Shown piece by piece: positions 43,885-52,741 of a stretch of 64,000 nt of DNA; the first letter of the stretch is position 1; each line of letters opens with the position of its first letter. Source of the stretch: Pseudoxanthomonas sacheonensis (GTDB lineage Bacteria; Pseudomonadota; Gammaproteobacteria; Xanthomonadales; Xanthomonadaceae); NCBI RefSeq assembly GCF_010093305.1, contig NZ_PDWS01000003.1, positions 227,001-291,000 of the forward strand. The letters are read 5' to 3'. The notes below the pieces were generated by a model, which was not told the DNA's origin, did not search any database, and saw only the letters and a program-made list of their open reading frames with translations. Both the position numbers and the translations under genes were made by a program.

Positions 43885-46644
43885 TCAATGCGCCTCATCC
43901 CAGTTATCGCCCACTCCGCTGTCGACCACCAGGGGAACGGAGAGTGTCGCGGCACCCGACATTCTGCCGGTGACTTCCCGGAGCAGCGTCTCGACGAAAT
44001 CCTGTTCAGCTTCGAACACCAGTTCGTCGTGCACCTGCAGGATCATCAACGCGCGCGCCGCGTGGTCGGCCAGCCAGGCATCCACCGCGATCATCGCGCG
44101 CTTGATGATGTCGGCGGCGGTGCCCTGCATGGGCGCATTGATCGCGGCGCGCTCGGCGCCGGCGCGCTGGCCCTGCGTGCCCTTGTTGATGTAGTCCAGG
44201 TAGAGGCGGCGGCCGAACACGGTTTCCACGTAGCCCTGCTCGCGCGCCTGCTGGCGCGTGCGCTCCATGTAGTCGCGCACGCCCGGATAGCGGCTGAAGT
44301 ACAAGGCGATGTAGTCCTGCGCTTCGCCGCGGCCGATACCCAGCTGCCGCGCCAGCCCGAACGCGCTCATGCCGTACATCAGACCGAAGTTGATGGCCTT
44401 GGCGGCGCGGCGCTCGTTGCCGGTGACGTCTTCGAGCTTGCGGCCGAACACTTCCGCCGCCGTGGCCTTGTGCACGTCGACGCCGGATTCGAACGCACGC
44501 ACCAGGCCGGGATCCTCGGACAAATGCGCCATGATCCGCAGTTCGATCTGCGAGTAGTCGCAGGCGACCAGCTTGCGTCCGGGCGGGGCGACGAAGGCGC
44601 GGCGGATGCGGCGGCCATCGTCGGTACGGATCGGGATGTTCTGCAGATTGGGATCGGACGAAGACAGGCGGCCGGTGGCGGCACCTGCCTGGTGGTAGCT
44701 GGTGTGCACGCGGCCGGTTTGCGGGTTGACCATTTCCGGCAGCTTGTCGGTGTAGGTGCTGCGCAACTTCGCAAGCCCGCGGTATTCCAGGATCACGCGC
44801 GGCAGTTCGTGCTGGTCGGCGATGGCTTCCAGCGCTTCTTCGTTGGTGGAAGGCTGCCCGGTCGGTGTCTTCAGCATCGCCGGCAGTTTCAGTTCTTCGA
44901 ACAGCAAGGCCTGCAATTGTTTGGGCGAATCGAGATTGAAGCTGCGCCCGGCCAGTTCCGTCGCTTTCTGCTGCGCGGCGAGCATGCGCTTTGACAGGTC
45001 GGCGGACTGGCGGCGCAGTTCGTCGGCGTCGATCATCACTCCGTTGGCTTCGATGCGCTCCAGCACCGGCACCAAGGGCATTTCTATTTCGCGATACACG
45101 CTTTCCAGGCCGGGCTCGGCGGCCAGCCTGGGCGACAGGGTGCGATGCAGGCGCAGCGTGATGTCGGCGTCCTCGGCCGCGTAGCGCGTGGCGTCGTCCA
45201 GCGCGACCTGCGAGAACAGGATCTGCTTGGCGCCTTTGCCGGCCACCTGTTCGTACTTGATGGTGTCGTAGCCCAGATAGCGCTTGGCCAGGCTGTCCAT
45301 GTCGTGGCGGCTGCTGCCCGAGTTCAACACGAAGCTTTCCAGCATGGTGTCGTCGGCATAGCCGGCCACCGCGACGCCATGGCGGCGCAGGACGTGCAGG
45401 TCGTATTTTCCGTGCTGTCCGAGCTTCTTCTTGCCGGCGTCGGCGAACAGGGGCGAAAGCGCAGCCAGCGTCGCGGCGCGGTCGAGCTGCACGGGCGCGC
45501 CGGGATATTCGTGCGCCAGCGGAAGGTAGACGGCCTTGCCGGGTTCGACCGCAAAGCTCAATCCCACCAGGTTGGCCTGCATGGGATCCAGGCTGTCGGT
45601 TTCGCTGTCGAAGGCGAACTCGTCGGCTTTGCGCAGCGCGCCTATCAGCGCATCGAGTTGTCCGGCGCTGAGCACGGTTTCGTATTGGCCCTGCGCCGAC
45701 AGCGCAGGATCGATGGCCGAGGTCTCCATCGCAGCGGCGGCCACGAAACCGGTACCGCGCGCGCGGCCCGGCTCCTTTTCCGCGACCGGACCGGCGGTTT
45801 CGCCGCCCAGTTCCTTCAGCGCCTGGTTGAATCCGTAACGCTGGTAAAGCTGCCGCAGCGAATCGACATCGCGTTCGCGCATGCCCAGGCTTTGCGCGTC
45901 GCCGTCCAGCGCGACGTCGGTCTTGATGGTGACCAGTTGGCGGTTCAGCGGCAGGCGTTCCAGCGCGGCGCGCAGGTTGTCGCCGATCTTGCCCTTGATG
46001 TCGGCGGCGTGCGCCATCACCCCGTCCAGCGTGCCGTACTCGGCCAGCCATTTGGCCGCCGTCTTGGGACCGCACTTCTCCACGCCGGGCACGTTGTCCA
46101 CGGCGTCGCCCATCAGCGCTAGCAGGTCGACGATCTGCCCGGGCTTGACGCCGAATTTCTCGAACACGGTCTCGTCCGAATCCATGCGGCTGCCGCTCAT
46201 GGTGTTGACCAGCGCCAGCCCGGGCCGCACCAGCTGCGCGAAATCCTTGTCGCCGGTGGAAATGGTCACCTCGATTCCATCGGCATTGGCCTGCAAGGCC
46301 AACGTACCGATCACATCGTCGGCTTCCACGCCGTCGACGCGCAGAATGGGCATGCCCAAGGCCTGCACGATCTCGCACATCGGCATGACCTGCGCGCGCA
46401 GGTCGTCCTGCATGGCGGCGCGGTTGGCCTTGTACAGCGGATACAGGTCGTCGCGGAAGGTCTTGCCGGGCGCGTCGACCACGAAGGCGACGTACTCGGG
46501 ATTCTCCTTCAAGGTCGCGCGCAGCATGTTGACCACGCCGAACAGCGCGCCGGTGGGCTCGCCCGCGGCATTGGTCAGCGGAGGAAGCGCATGGAAGGCG
46601 CGGTAGAGGTAACTGGAACCGTCGATCAGTACGAGTCTTGGCAT
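43885..46644 (-). CDS. polA: DNA polymerase I
   Basis: Repair and Okazaki-fragment-processing polymerase, 919 residues. The 5'-3' exonuclease occupies about 1-290 (MPRLVLIDGSSYLYRAFHAL; RVDGVEADDVIGTLA; STGDKDFAQLV). The 3'-5' exonuclease begins near 310 and keeps its acidic residues in EFAFDSETDSLDPM. The polymerase domain has motif A VACDYSQIELRIMAHLSEDP, the O-helix RRAAKAINFGLMYGMSAFGL and motif C LQVHDELVFEAE. All three activities should be intact. It diverges from the DUF2782 lipoprotein gene and is followed by the sRNA. Confidence 0.98.
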   Translation of the reverse strand: MPRLVLIDGSSYLYRAFHALPPLTNAAGEPTGALFGVVNMLRATLKENPEYVAFVVDAPGKTFRDDLYPLYKANRAAMQDDLRAQVMPMCEIVQALGMPILRVDGVEADDVIGTLALQANADGIEVTISTGDKDFAQLVRPGLALVNTMSGSRMDSDETVFEKFGVKPGQIVDLLALMGDAVDNVPGVEKCGPKTAAKWLAEYGTLDGVMAHAADIKGKIGDNLRAALERLPLNRQLVTIKTDVALDGDAQSLGMRERDVDSLRQLYQRYGFNQALKELGGETAGPVAEKEPGRARGTGFVAAAAMETSAIDPALSAQGQYETVLSAGQLDALIGALRKADEFAFDSETDSLDPMQANLVGLSFAVEPGKAVYLPLAHEYPGAPVQLDRAATLAALSPLFADAGKKKLGQHGKYDLHVLRRHGVAVAGYADDTMLESFVLNSGSSRHDMDSLAKRYLGYDTIKYEQVAGKGAKQILFSQVALDDATRYAAEDADITLRLHRTLSPRLAAEPGLESVYREIEMPLVPVLERIEANGVMIDADELRRQSADLSKRMLAAQQKATELAGRSFNLDSPKQLQALLFEELKLPAMLKTPTGQPSTNEEALEAIADQHELPRVILEYRGLAKLRSTYTDKLPEMVNPQTGRVHTSYHQAGAATGRLSSSDPNLQNIPIRTDDGRRIRRAFVAPPGRKLVACDYSQIELRIMAHLSEDPGLVRAFESGVDVHKATAAEVFGRKLEDVTGNERRAAKAINFGLMYGMSAFGLARQLGIGRGEAQDYIALYFSRYPGVRDYMERTRQQAREQGYVETVFGRRLYLDYINKGTQGQRAGAERAAINAPMQGTAADIIKRAMIAVDAWLADHAARALMILQVHDELVFEAEQDFVETLLREVTGRMSGAATLSVPLVVDSGVGDNWDEAH

Positions 46645-46730
46645 GGGCCGATTCTAACCCCCCGCGCGCTCACGCACGCTTAGCGCAGCCGGCGCATAAT
46701 CCAGACCCGGCATCGCAATACGAGACCCCC

Positions 46731-47030
46731 ATGAAAACCCTATTGATCGCACCCTTGCTGGTGCTTGCCGGTTGCGCTTCCCTGGGATCGTCGCAAAACG
46801 ACCCCGGCGTGGACCTCGCCAATGCCCAGGTCGCGGTGCGTACCGAACCCAACGGCGATGTCATCGAGGAATACCGGGTGGCCGGCCAGATGCGCATGGT
46901 GAAAGTCACCCCTTCGCGCGGCGCGGCCTACTACCTGATGGATGAGAACGGCGACGGCCGCCTGGACCACAGCAAGGGCGCCAGCGAGAAGGACATCTCG
47001 CCGGTTTACTGGAAGCTCTATGGCTGGTGA
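46731..47030 (+). CDS. DUF2782 lipoprotein
   Basis: A 99-residue putative lipoprotein. The signal peptide MKTLLIAPLLVLAGCASLGS has a lipobox LAGC with Cys15 as the lipidated residue. The body EEYRVAGQMRMVKVTPSRGA, then YYLMDENGDGRLD, and PVYWKLYGW is the DUF2782 signature. Members sit next to polA in several gammaproteobacteria; the function is unknown. The DxNGDGxLD stretch looks like a half EF-hand loop and might bind Ca2+, although that is inference. No clear ribosome-binding site; the start is fixed by the signal peptide. Confidence 0.88.
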   Translation: MKTLLIAPLLVLAGCASLGSSQNDPGVDLANAQVAVRTEPNGDVIEEYRVAGQMRMVKVTPSRGAAYYLMDENGDGRLDHSKGASEKDISPVYWKLYGW

Positions 47031-47046
47031 GTGATTCCGGCATGCA

Positions 47047-47094
47047 GTCGGGGACGTAGCCCCGACCTACGTAGGTCGGGGCTACGTCCCCGAC
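47047..47094. repeat. REP pair, class B, head-to-head 48-bp perfect palindrome
   Basis: Two 24-base arms with no spacer: GTCGGGGACGTAGCCCCGAC then CTAC-GTAG at the centre, then the mirror image. Here the GTAG heads meet in the middle, whereas in the other pairs they face outward. Between the convergent DUF2782 and CxxCH-protein genes. Confidence 0.93.
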
Positions 47095-47123
47095 GCTCTT
47101 CAATTACCTCGCGCGACCGCTTC

Positions 47124-48671
47124 TCAGGGATCGCGCGTCACCTCGTACTGCTCGACATCGGCCTGCTGCAACCGCGCCGCCTGCGGCGAAAGCGCGACCA
47201 GTGCCGAAGGCGGCGGCGCATTTTCGTTCCAGGTGCAGGGATTGAAGGTCTGTCCGCCGGTCGCGGTGGGCAAGGCGCGCGCCACCGTCGCCGACAGCTG
47301 CAGTGAGTAGTCCGCAGCAGTAACGGTCACGCCGGACGGCAGATTCGTCTGGCAGGTCTGCCCCGAGGCCTGGCGACGGCCGAAGGCGGTGGTGCCGCGC
47401 AGATTGCGGAACCAGTCGGCGCGGAACGGCGCTTGGGCGCAAGCGCCGGTGGGCAGCATTCCCGCCAGCGACGGCGCCTGTGCGGTGCTGTGGCAACTCA
47501 TGCAGGCCGAAGCGGGATTGTCGACCGGTCCGTTGAGCCGGCCGTCCACGCCCAGATGCGCCAATGCATAAGCCGGCGCTGCGGTATTGATCCAGGACTC
47601 GGTGATCGGCGCACCGTCGGGGTCGTTGCCCCACATCAATCCCACCGGCGCCATCTTCTTCCACGGCGATGCGCCGGGTTGCGAAGCGTCGTAAGCGTAA
47701 GTGGCGAAATACCAGCCGGTATCGCTGGCGCGCCTGTCCTTGACCGCGATGTCGATCTGCATCAAGCGTACCGATACCGGAGCCCCTCCCGGATTGGGCA
47801 GAATGTCGAGCTTGAGCGATCCGGCGAGCAGATCCTGGGGAAAAGCGCCTGGCGCCGCAGCGCTGTATAGCAACTTGAACACGAAGCTGCCTTCGGTGAA
47901 CCTCATCCCACTGAGCTTGGGCTGATCGACGCCGGGCGTGGTCGTCTTCCACAAGCGCTGGAAAACGCGCCCGCCGCGCGCGTCGTAATAGGCGACGGCG
48001 TAGTTCTGGAAGGCCGTGGTGTTATTGCCCAGTTCTCCGACGCGCACCGTGCGTTCCAGGGTCATGCCATGGGCGGCCTCGCGCGTGCCGGGCGAATTGG
48101 TGGGTCCGTAGAACATGCGCGGCGCGGGATACCACTTCTGGTTGCGTTGCGCGGCCGTCACTGTGCCGCCTGCGGCATCGCGATAATCGGAATCGGCGGT
48201 CAGCTGCGGCGTCAGGCCACGCACGACCGCACTGCTGAACGCGTAATTGCGCAGCGCCAGTGCGTAAGCCAGCCGTTCGTCGGGATCGCGCGGATCGAAA
48301 GCGAGCCACGGGCGCGAACCGCTAGGCACGCCGGTGGAGGCCTGTTCCAGCAGATTCGGCTGGAACCAGGGACCCGCATAGGCGCCTGGCAGCGTCGTCT
48401 TCGGCACGATGAAATCGGCGAACTTGCCGCGGCATTGCGCAACAAAGGTTCCGCTGGCCAAGGGCCTTCCCGTGCCGGTGACCGAAAGGCAGCGGGTACC
48501 CGGCGCGCAACCGGTGGCCGCAGGCAGAAGCGCCGCGGACATCGAAGTTGCGTCGGTATCGCCGGCCAAAGCGGCCGGCTCCTGCGAACGCACGCGTGCG
48601 TCCTGCGTGCAGGTGACCAGCGCGAAAGGCGCCAGCATTGAAAATGAAAGTCGAGCGATGCGGATATCCAC
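47124..48671 (-). CDS. Exported protein with a single CxxCH heme-binding motif
   Basis: About 515 residues; family not recognised. The N-terminus MDIRIARLSFSMLAPFALVT then CTQD reads as a signal with a weak lipobox (LVTC). Most of the protein looks beta-rich (MRFTEGSFVFKLLYSAAAPG; VRLMQIDIAVKDRRASDTGW). Near residue 385 NPASACMSCHSTAQAPSLAG holds CMSCH, the covalent heme c motif. The GTG at 48671 has GGAG seven bases upstream and is preferred over a TTG two codons earlier. It diverges from the protease operon across 234 bases. A cytochrome c-linked oxidoreductase or sensor role is possible but not shown. Confidence 0.72.
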   Translation of the reverse strand: MDIRIARLSFSMLAPFALVTCTQDARVRSQEPAALAGDTDATSMSAALLPAATGCAPGTRCLSVTGTGRPLASGTFVAQCRGKFADFIVPKTTLPGAYAGPWFQPNLLEQASTGVPSGSRPWLAFDPRDPDERLAYALALRNYAFSSAVVRGLTPQLTADSDYRDAAGGTVTAAQRNQKWYPAPRMFYGPTNSPGTREAAHGMTLERTVRVGELGNNTTAFQNYAVAYYDARGGRVFQRLWKTTTPGVDQPKLSGMRFTEGSFVFKLLYSAAAPGAFPQDLLAGSLKLDILPNPGGAPVSVRLMQIDIAVKDRRASDTGWYFATYAYDASQPGASPWKKMAPVGLMWGNDPDGAPITESWINTAAPAYALAHLGVDGRLNGPVDNPASACMSCHSTAQAPSLAGMLPTGACAQAPFRADWFRNLRGTTAFGRRQASGQTCQTNLPSGVTVTAADYSLQLSATVARALPTATGGQTFNPCTWNENAPPPSALVALSPQAARLQQADVEQYEVTRDP

Positions 48672-48837
48672 GGGCAATCTCCATTCTGTCGCTGCGCTTG
48701 CGCGCGCATAGCCGTTGCTTCGGCGTCATCGCGACGCGCCCACCCCACGCCGTTAATTCTTCCCAACGCGGCATCGCAGCAGAGCCGGACACTCGGGATG
48801 CGATGGCCCGAACTCGCGTGCAACCGCGTTGGTACTG

Positions 48838-48862
48838 TTACGCAGCGCATTGCGCAACGTAA
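48838..48862. promoter_or_regulatory. 25-bp imperfect palindrome upstream of the protease operon
   Basis: TTACG-ca-GCGCAtTGCGC-aa-CGTAA, inverted repeats TTACG/CGTAA and GCGCA/TGCGC centred 56 bases before the protease ATG and about 180 bases from the divergent CxxCH-protein start. The size and symmetry fit a dimeric-repressor operator, but no regulator gene lies nearby. Confidence 0.4.
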
Positions 48863-48905
48863 AAACTTCACATCGCACGATCTTTCCCCCGGGAGATCCC
48901 ACGCA

Positions 48906-50393
48906 ATGAAACACTCTGGTTTCTGCGCCAGTCTTGCCCTGTTCCTATGCTGCATGTCGCCGCTCACGGCCCTGGCCCAGGACGCGCCGCGCGAGCAGCG
49001 CATCAGCACCAGCGAACTGCGCGAGCAGGTGCGGCGCAGGCCGCAAGGCGTGGTGGTGCCTGTCGAAATCACCAAACAGGGCGGCAAAGTGGTGCTGCAG
49101 ACGGCCGATTCGGCGGTGGCGGTTTCCAATGTCGATGCGGTGGCGCAGCAGGTACGGCAGGTGCCGGTGCAGGCCGCGGTGGTCGAAGGCCCCGGCGATT
49201 CGGTGCAATTGCAGAACGTGCAGCTGCAGGCCACCAAGCGCTGGAACGATCTCGCGCCCACACAGCGCGCCAAGTACCGCAACGTCGATGCCGCGCAACG
49301 GCGCATGAGCAGCATCGCCGAAACCGCGCTCGGCGCCGACGCGACCGAAGCCGATCTTGTTCAGCTCAAGCGCAGCGCCGAAAACACCGAGCGGCAACTC
49401 GTGCAGGCCTACAAGGCCTTGGACGACAGCCAGCGCGCGGAGCAGCGCGAACTGGTGGAGCAGCACGCCGAAGTCCGCCGCCTCAGCAAGTCGCTGTACG
49501 GACTGGACCACGACGACCGCTACCCGCCGCAGACCTACCAGCGCATCTACGCGAACTCGCGCGGCGCTTTCGCGCTCAGGGCGCGACAGGAAGAAAAACC
49601 GCGCTGCAGCGCGGTGCTGATCGGCGAAAGGCTGGCGTTGACCAACAACCACTGCATCCTCGAGGAGACCCCGGAGGAATTCGAAGCCGTTTTCGACTAC
49701 GAGGACGATCTGGCCGGCAACCATCTCGCCAAGCAAGTGTTCCCCGTGAGCGCGATCCGGTTGAGCGACGAGGACGAACGCGGGAACCTGGATTTCGTGC
49801 TGCTCGAACTCGGCGTCAACGCCGACGGCGTGCTGCCGGGCGCCGCCTATCCCCCGCAATGCCTGTCGCTGGCGCAGGTGAAACGCGACGACCCGCTGTA
49901 CGTCATCGGCTATCCGCTGGGAGAACCGCGCACGGTGCACGACAACAGCTTCGTGTACTTCCCGTTCCGGGTCACGCCGGACGAGTACATCGCCATGAAG
50001 CTGCTGGTCAGCGCTGAATTCGATTCCATCGAGGCCGAGGACCTGTCCTACCGCGAGGGCAAGCTCAAGGAGTTCGTCGACAGCTACCAGCTGCGCGAAG
50101 GCGACGGCGCGCCCTATTACGAGTACATCAGCGTGCGCTTCGACCGGCAGCCGACCATCGGCGCCGACAGCGACACCTACCGCGGCAATTCCGGATCACC
50201 GGTTTACCACCGCCGCTCGCACGCGGTGATCGGATTGCTCTTCGACGGGCAGGAGGATCTGTCCGAACCCTGGGCCGCCGGCTGGCGCGCGCACGAAGCG
50301 GTGCTGCCCATCACCAAGGTGATCGAACGCCTGGACATCGCCGCGCCGGCCTGGCGCGAGGATTCCCGCGTTTGCGTACTGCCCGCCACTTGA
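48906..50393 (+). CDS. Exported trypsin-fold serine protease
   Basis: 495 residues. Signal peptide MKHSGFCASLALFLCCMSPL to TALAQ. Residues about 30-225 form a helical, charged N-terminal region (AENTERQLVQAYKALDDSQR), probably a propeptide or partner-binding coiled coil. The chymotrypsin-like domain follows with the triad His249 (LALTNNHCILEE), Asp296 (ERGNLDFVLLEL) and Ser429 (TYRGNSGSPVYHR). The GNSGSP box and the lack of PDZ domains resemble V8/glutamyl endopeptidase-type enzymes rather than DegP. First gene of a four-gene secreted unit; the next gene begins eleven bases after its stop. GGGAGAT upstream serves as the ribosome-binding site. Confidence 0.88.
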   Translation: MKHSGFCASLALFLCCMSPLTALAQDAPREQRISTSELREQVRRRPQGVVVPVEITKQGGKVVLQTADSAVAVSNVDAVAQQVRQVPVQAAVVEGPGDSVQLQNVQLQATKRWNDLAPTQRAKYRNVDAAQRRMSSIAETALGADATEADLVQLKRSAENTERQLVQAYKALDDSQRAEQRELVEQHAEVRRLSKSLYGLDHDDRYPPQTYQRIYANSRGAFALRARQEEKPRCSAVLIGERLALTNNHCILEETPEEFEAVFDYEDDLAGNHLAKQVFPVSAIRLSDEDERGNLDFVLLELGVNADGVLPGAAYPPQCLSLAQVKRDDPLYVIGYPLGEPRTVHDNSFVYFPFRVTPDEYIAMKLLVSAEFDSIEAEDLSYREGKLKEFVDSYQLREGDGAPYYEYISVRFDRQPTIGADSDTYRGNSGSPVYHRRSHAVIGLLFDGQEDLSEPWAAGWRAHEAVLPITKVIERLDIAAPAWREDSRVCVLPAT

Positions 50394-50403
50394 GGACAAC
50401 GTC

Positions 50404-52098
50404 ATGCGTCCAGCGTTCCTGCTGTTCCTGTTGCTGCCGATCGCAGCGTGCAAGCGCGAGCAACCCGCGGCCCCGACGCCGCCGGCCACGGCTGCGCCAG
50501 TAGCGCCGCCCGCCGCCGCGCCCGCTTATACGCAGGGCTACGTGGTGGAACTTGCAGCCGCACAGACTCCCGCCGATCTGCGCACGGCCGCCGAGGACGT
50601 GTTCGCCGACGTGGTCGGCATCGAACCTTTGTTTCCCGACGTCCCGGCGAACGACGACCCGGAAGGGCTGTCGCGCATCCATCGCCTGCGCGTGTCCGAC
50701 CCGCCGCAGGGCAATCCCTGGGACTCGGCCAATGCCTTGCGCGAGCGCGGCGGTTTCCTTCAGGTGGAACCGGACAGCGAGGACACGCTGGTCGAAGCGC
50801 AGAAGCGTTCTGCGGTAGCCGCCTGCCTGGGCGACAACGGTATCGCCGCGCCAACGAATCCGGCATGGTCGCTGGATGCCCAGCACATGGCGGTCGAGGC
50901 GGCGCGCAAGCTCGCGCCGCCGCCCGGCGGCAAGACGCTGGGCGAAGGCGTGCGCATCTGCCACCCGGACAGCGGCTGGACCGATCACGTCGACCTGGAC
51001 TCCGGACGCATCGACCGCAGCTTCACCCTCAACCTGATGGAAGGCGGCAACGACGCGCGCGATCCGTTGGGCTATTCCGGCAATCCGGGGCACGGCACCA
51101 AGACCGGCAGCGTGCTGATCAGCGACGGCGGCTTCGACGTCAGCGGCAACACCACCGCGCCCGGCCGCATCGACGGCCTGGCGCCCAAGGCGACCCTGGT
51201 GCCCATCCGCACCTTCAACAGCGTGATACGCGTGCTGGATTCCAATACCGCGCGGGCCGTGCGCCATGCGACCAAGGCGCAGTGCGACGTGATTTCGATG
51301 AGCCTGGGCGGGCGCGCGTTCTTCGGTCTTGAGCGCGCCATCAACGACGCCGTGCGCCGCGACATCATCGTGGTCAACGCCGCCGGCAACTGCATCGGCA
51401 TGGTGGTGGCCCCGGCCAGCTACGACAACGCCATCGCGGTGGGCGCCACCAATGCCGACAACAAACCGTGGAAGGGTTCCTCGAAGGGACGCGCGGTCGA
51501 CATCTCGGCGCCCGGCGAGGACGTCTATGTGGCCGACGCCGTGGTCGGCACAACCGGCATAGAGTCCAGCCCGGGCAACGGCACCTCGTTCGCCACCGCA
51601 GCGGTGGCCGGCGCGGCCGCCAGCTGGATCGCGTTCCATGGACGCGACCGCATCAAGGCCGCGCAGGGAAGCCTGACCCGGCGCGATCTGTTCGTGCAGG
51701 CGATGCAAGCCAGCGCGCGCGTGCCGCAGGGATGGGATGGGCAGCGCTATGGCACCGGCATCCTCAATCTGGACAAGCTGCTGCGCCAACCGCTGGGATC
51801 GCCACGCACGCAACTGCGCGCGCCGCCCAAGGACGACACCGTCAGCTTGTTGTCGCGCACGCTGGACCGCGACCCGGCCGAATTGCGCGCGGGCTTGCAG
51901 CGCTTGCTGGGCCAGCCCGCGGATCTGGAAGCGGAACTCGCACGCTTCGGTCCGGAACTGCTGGATCTGGCGATGCGCGACCCCGAAGCGTTCCAGCGTG
52001 CGCTCGAGGCGCCGCGGCCCGGCCAATTGCAGTCGCCCAATACGGTGAAACCGAAAGCTTCGCGCGCGCTCGCCGCGCGCATGCCGGGTACGCCATGA
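50404..52098 (+). CDS. S8 subtilisin-like protease lipoprotein
   Basis: 564 residues. The signal MRPAFLLFLLLPIAACKREQ carries a lipobox (IAAC, Cys16), followed by a Pro/Ala linker and an N-terminal prodomain-like region (about 42-150). The subtilase fold has Asp189 (VRICHPDSGWTDH), His230 (GNPGHGTKTGSV), oxyanion Asn329 (VVNAAGNCIG) and Ser395 (GNGTSFATAAVAG). A helical C-terminal region of about 110 residues (DRDPAELRAGLQRLLGQPAD) follows. Likely outer membrane-anchored and active in the periplasm or on the surface. Its stop overlaps the next start by ATGA, so it is co-translated with the small lipoprotein. Confidence 0.92.
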   Translation: MRPAFLLFLLLPIAACKREQPAAPTPPATAAPVAPPAAAPAYTQGYVVELAAAQTPADLRTAAEDVFADVVGIEPLFPDVPANDDPEGLSRIHRLRVSDPPQGNPWDSANALRERGGFLQVEPDSEDTLVEAQKRSAVAACLGDNGIAAPTNPAWSLDAQHMAVEAARKLAPPPGGKTLGEGVRICHPDSGWTDHVDLDSGRIDRSFTLNLMEGGNDARDPLGYSGNPGHGTKTGSVLISDGGFDVSGNTTAPGRIDGLAPKATLVPIRTFNSVIRVLDSNTARAVRHATKAQCDVISMSLGGRAFFGLERAINDAVRRDIIVVNAAGNCIGMVVAPASYDNAIAVGATNADNKPWKGSSKGRAVDISAPGEDVYVADAVVGTTGIESSPGNGTSFATAAVAGAAASWIAFHGRDRIKAAQGSLTRRDLFVQAMQASARVPQGWDGQRYGTGILNLDKLLRQPLGSPRTQLRAPPKDDTVSLLSRTLDRDPAELRAGLQRLLGQPADLEAELARFGPELLDLAMRDPEAFQRALEAPRPGQLQSPNTVKPKASRALAARMPGTP

Positions 52099-52736
52099 AC
52101 GCAACGCGCATTCCGTACGCGGTGTCGCGCGCATTACTGGCGCTGCTGACTTTGGCTTGCGCCTGCACGGCCTGCAGCGCACCTGCGCCACCGGCCGGCG
52201 ATGCCGACAGCGCACCTTCCGAATCTGCGTCTGCGCCCAGCGCGCCGGATCCCGACACCTACCCGATGGAAGCGACAGTTCCCGATACGCCTATCACGGA
52301 AACGGCCGCGCCAACCACGGCATCGCCCGCACCGACCGGCGCGCCAGCACCGCCGCTTCCGTCAAAGCCAAAGCCCACATCCCCCAGCAAGACACCCGCG
52401 AGTCCCGTACCACCGCCGACATCGCCCATCACCGACGCGAAGGACACCCAACCCGTGCGCATCACCATCGACGCACTCTCGCGCGGCAAGGGCGTCCCTG
52501 CGGAAACCCGCGAAGCATTCAAGCAAATACGCGCGCTGCTGGAACGGCAGCAAGCGACCTCCGCCGTCGCCGCCATGCGCTACCAACGCATCGGCATCGA
52601 AGGCGAATCACGGCTTTGCGTGGAATTCCGCAATGCCAGCGACGCACAGGCCGCGCTGACCGAGATCCGCAAGATCGCGGCCGGCGCCGACCTGCTCAAC
52701 GTCGTCGAAGCACCCTGCCCCTCCAACAAGGAATAG
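52095..52736 (+). CDS. Small lipoprotein between two protease genes
   Basis: 213 residues. Signal sequence to a Cys-rich lipobox region (LLALLTLACACTACSAPAPP), then about 85 residues of Pro/Ser/Thr/Ala linker (PLPSKPKPTSPSKTPASPVP), then a C-terminal domain of about 95 residues (RITIDALSRGKGVPAETREA; YQRIGIEGESRLCVEFRNAS; ALTEIRKIAAGADLLNVVEA). Two Cys in that domain could pair. No family recognised. Being translated between a subtilase and a metalloprotease, and having a compact alpha/beta domain on a tether, it might be a chaperone, inhibitor or specificity partner; this is inference only. Confidence 0.72.
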   Translation: MNATRIPYAVSRALLALLTLACACTACSAPAPPAGDADSAPSESASAPSAPDPDTYPMEATVPDTPITETAAPTTASPAPTGAPAPPLPSKPKPTSPSKTPASPVPPPTSPITDAKDTQPVRITIDALSRGKGVPAETREAFKQIRALLERQQATSAVAAMRYQRIGIEGESRLCVEFRNASDAQAALTEIRKIAAGADLLNVVEAPCPSNKE

Positions 52737-52741
52737 AACCC

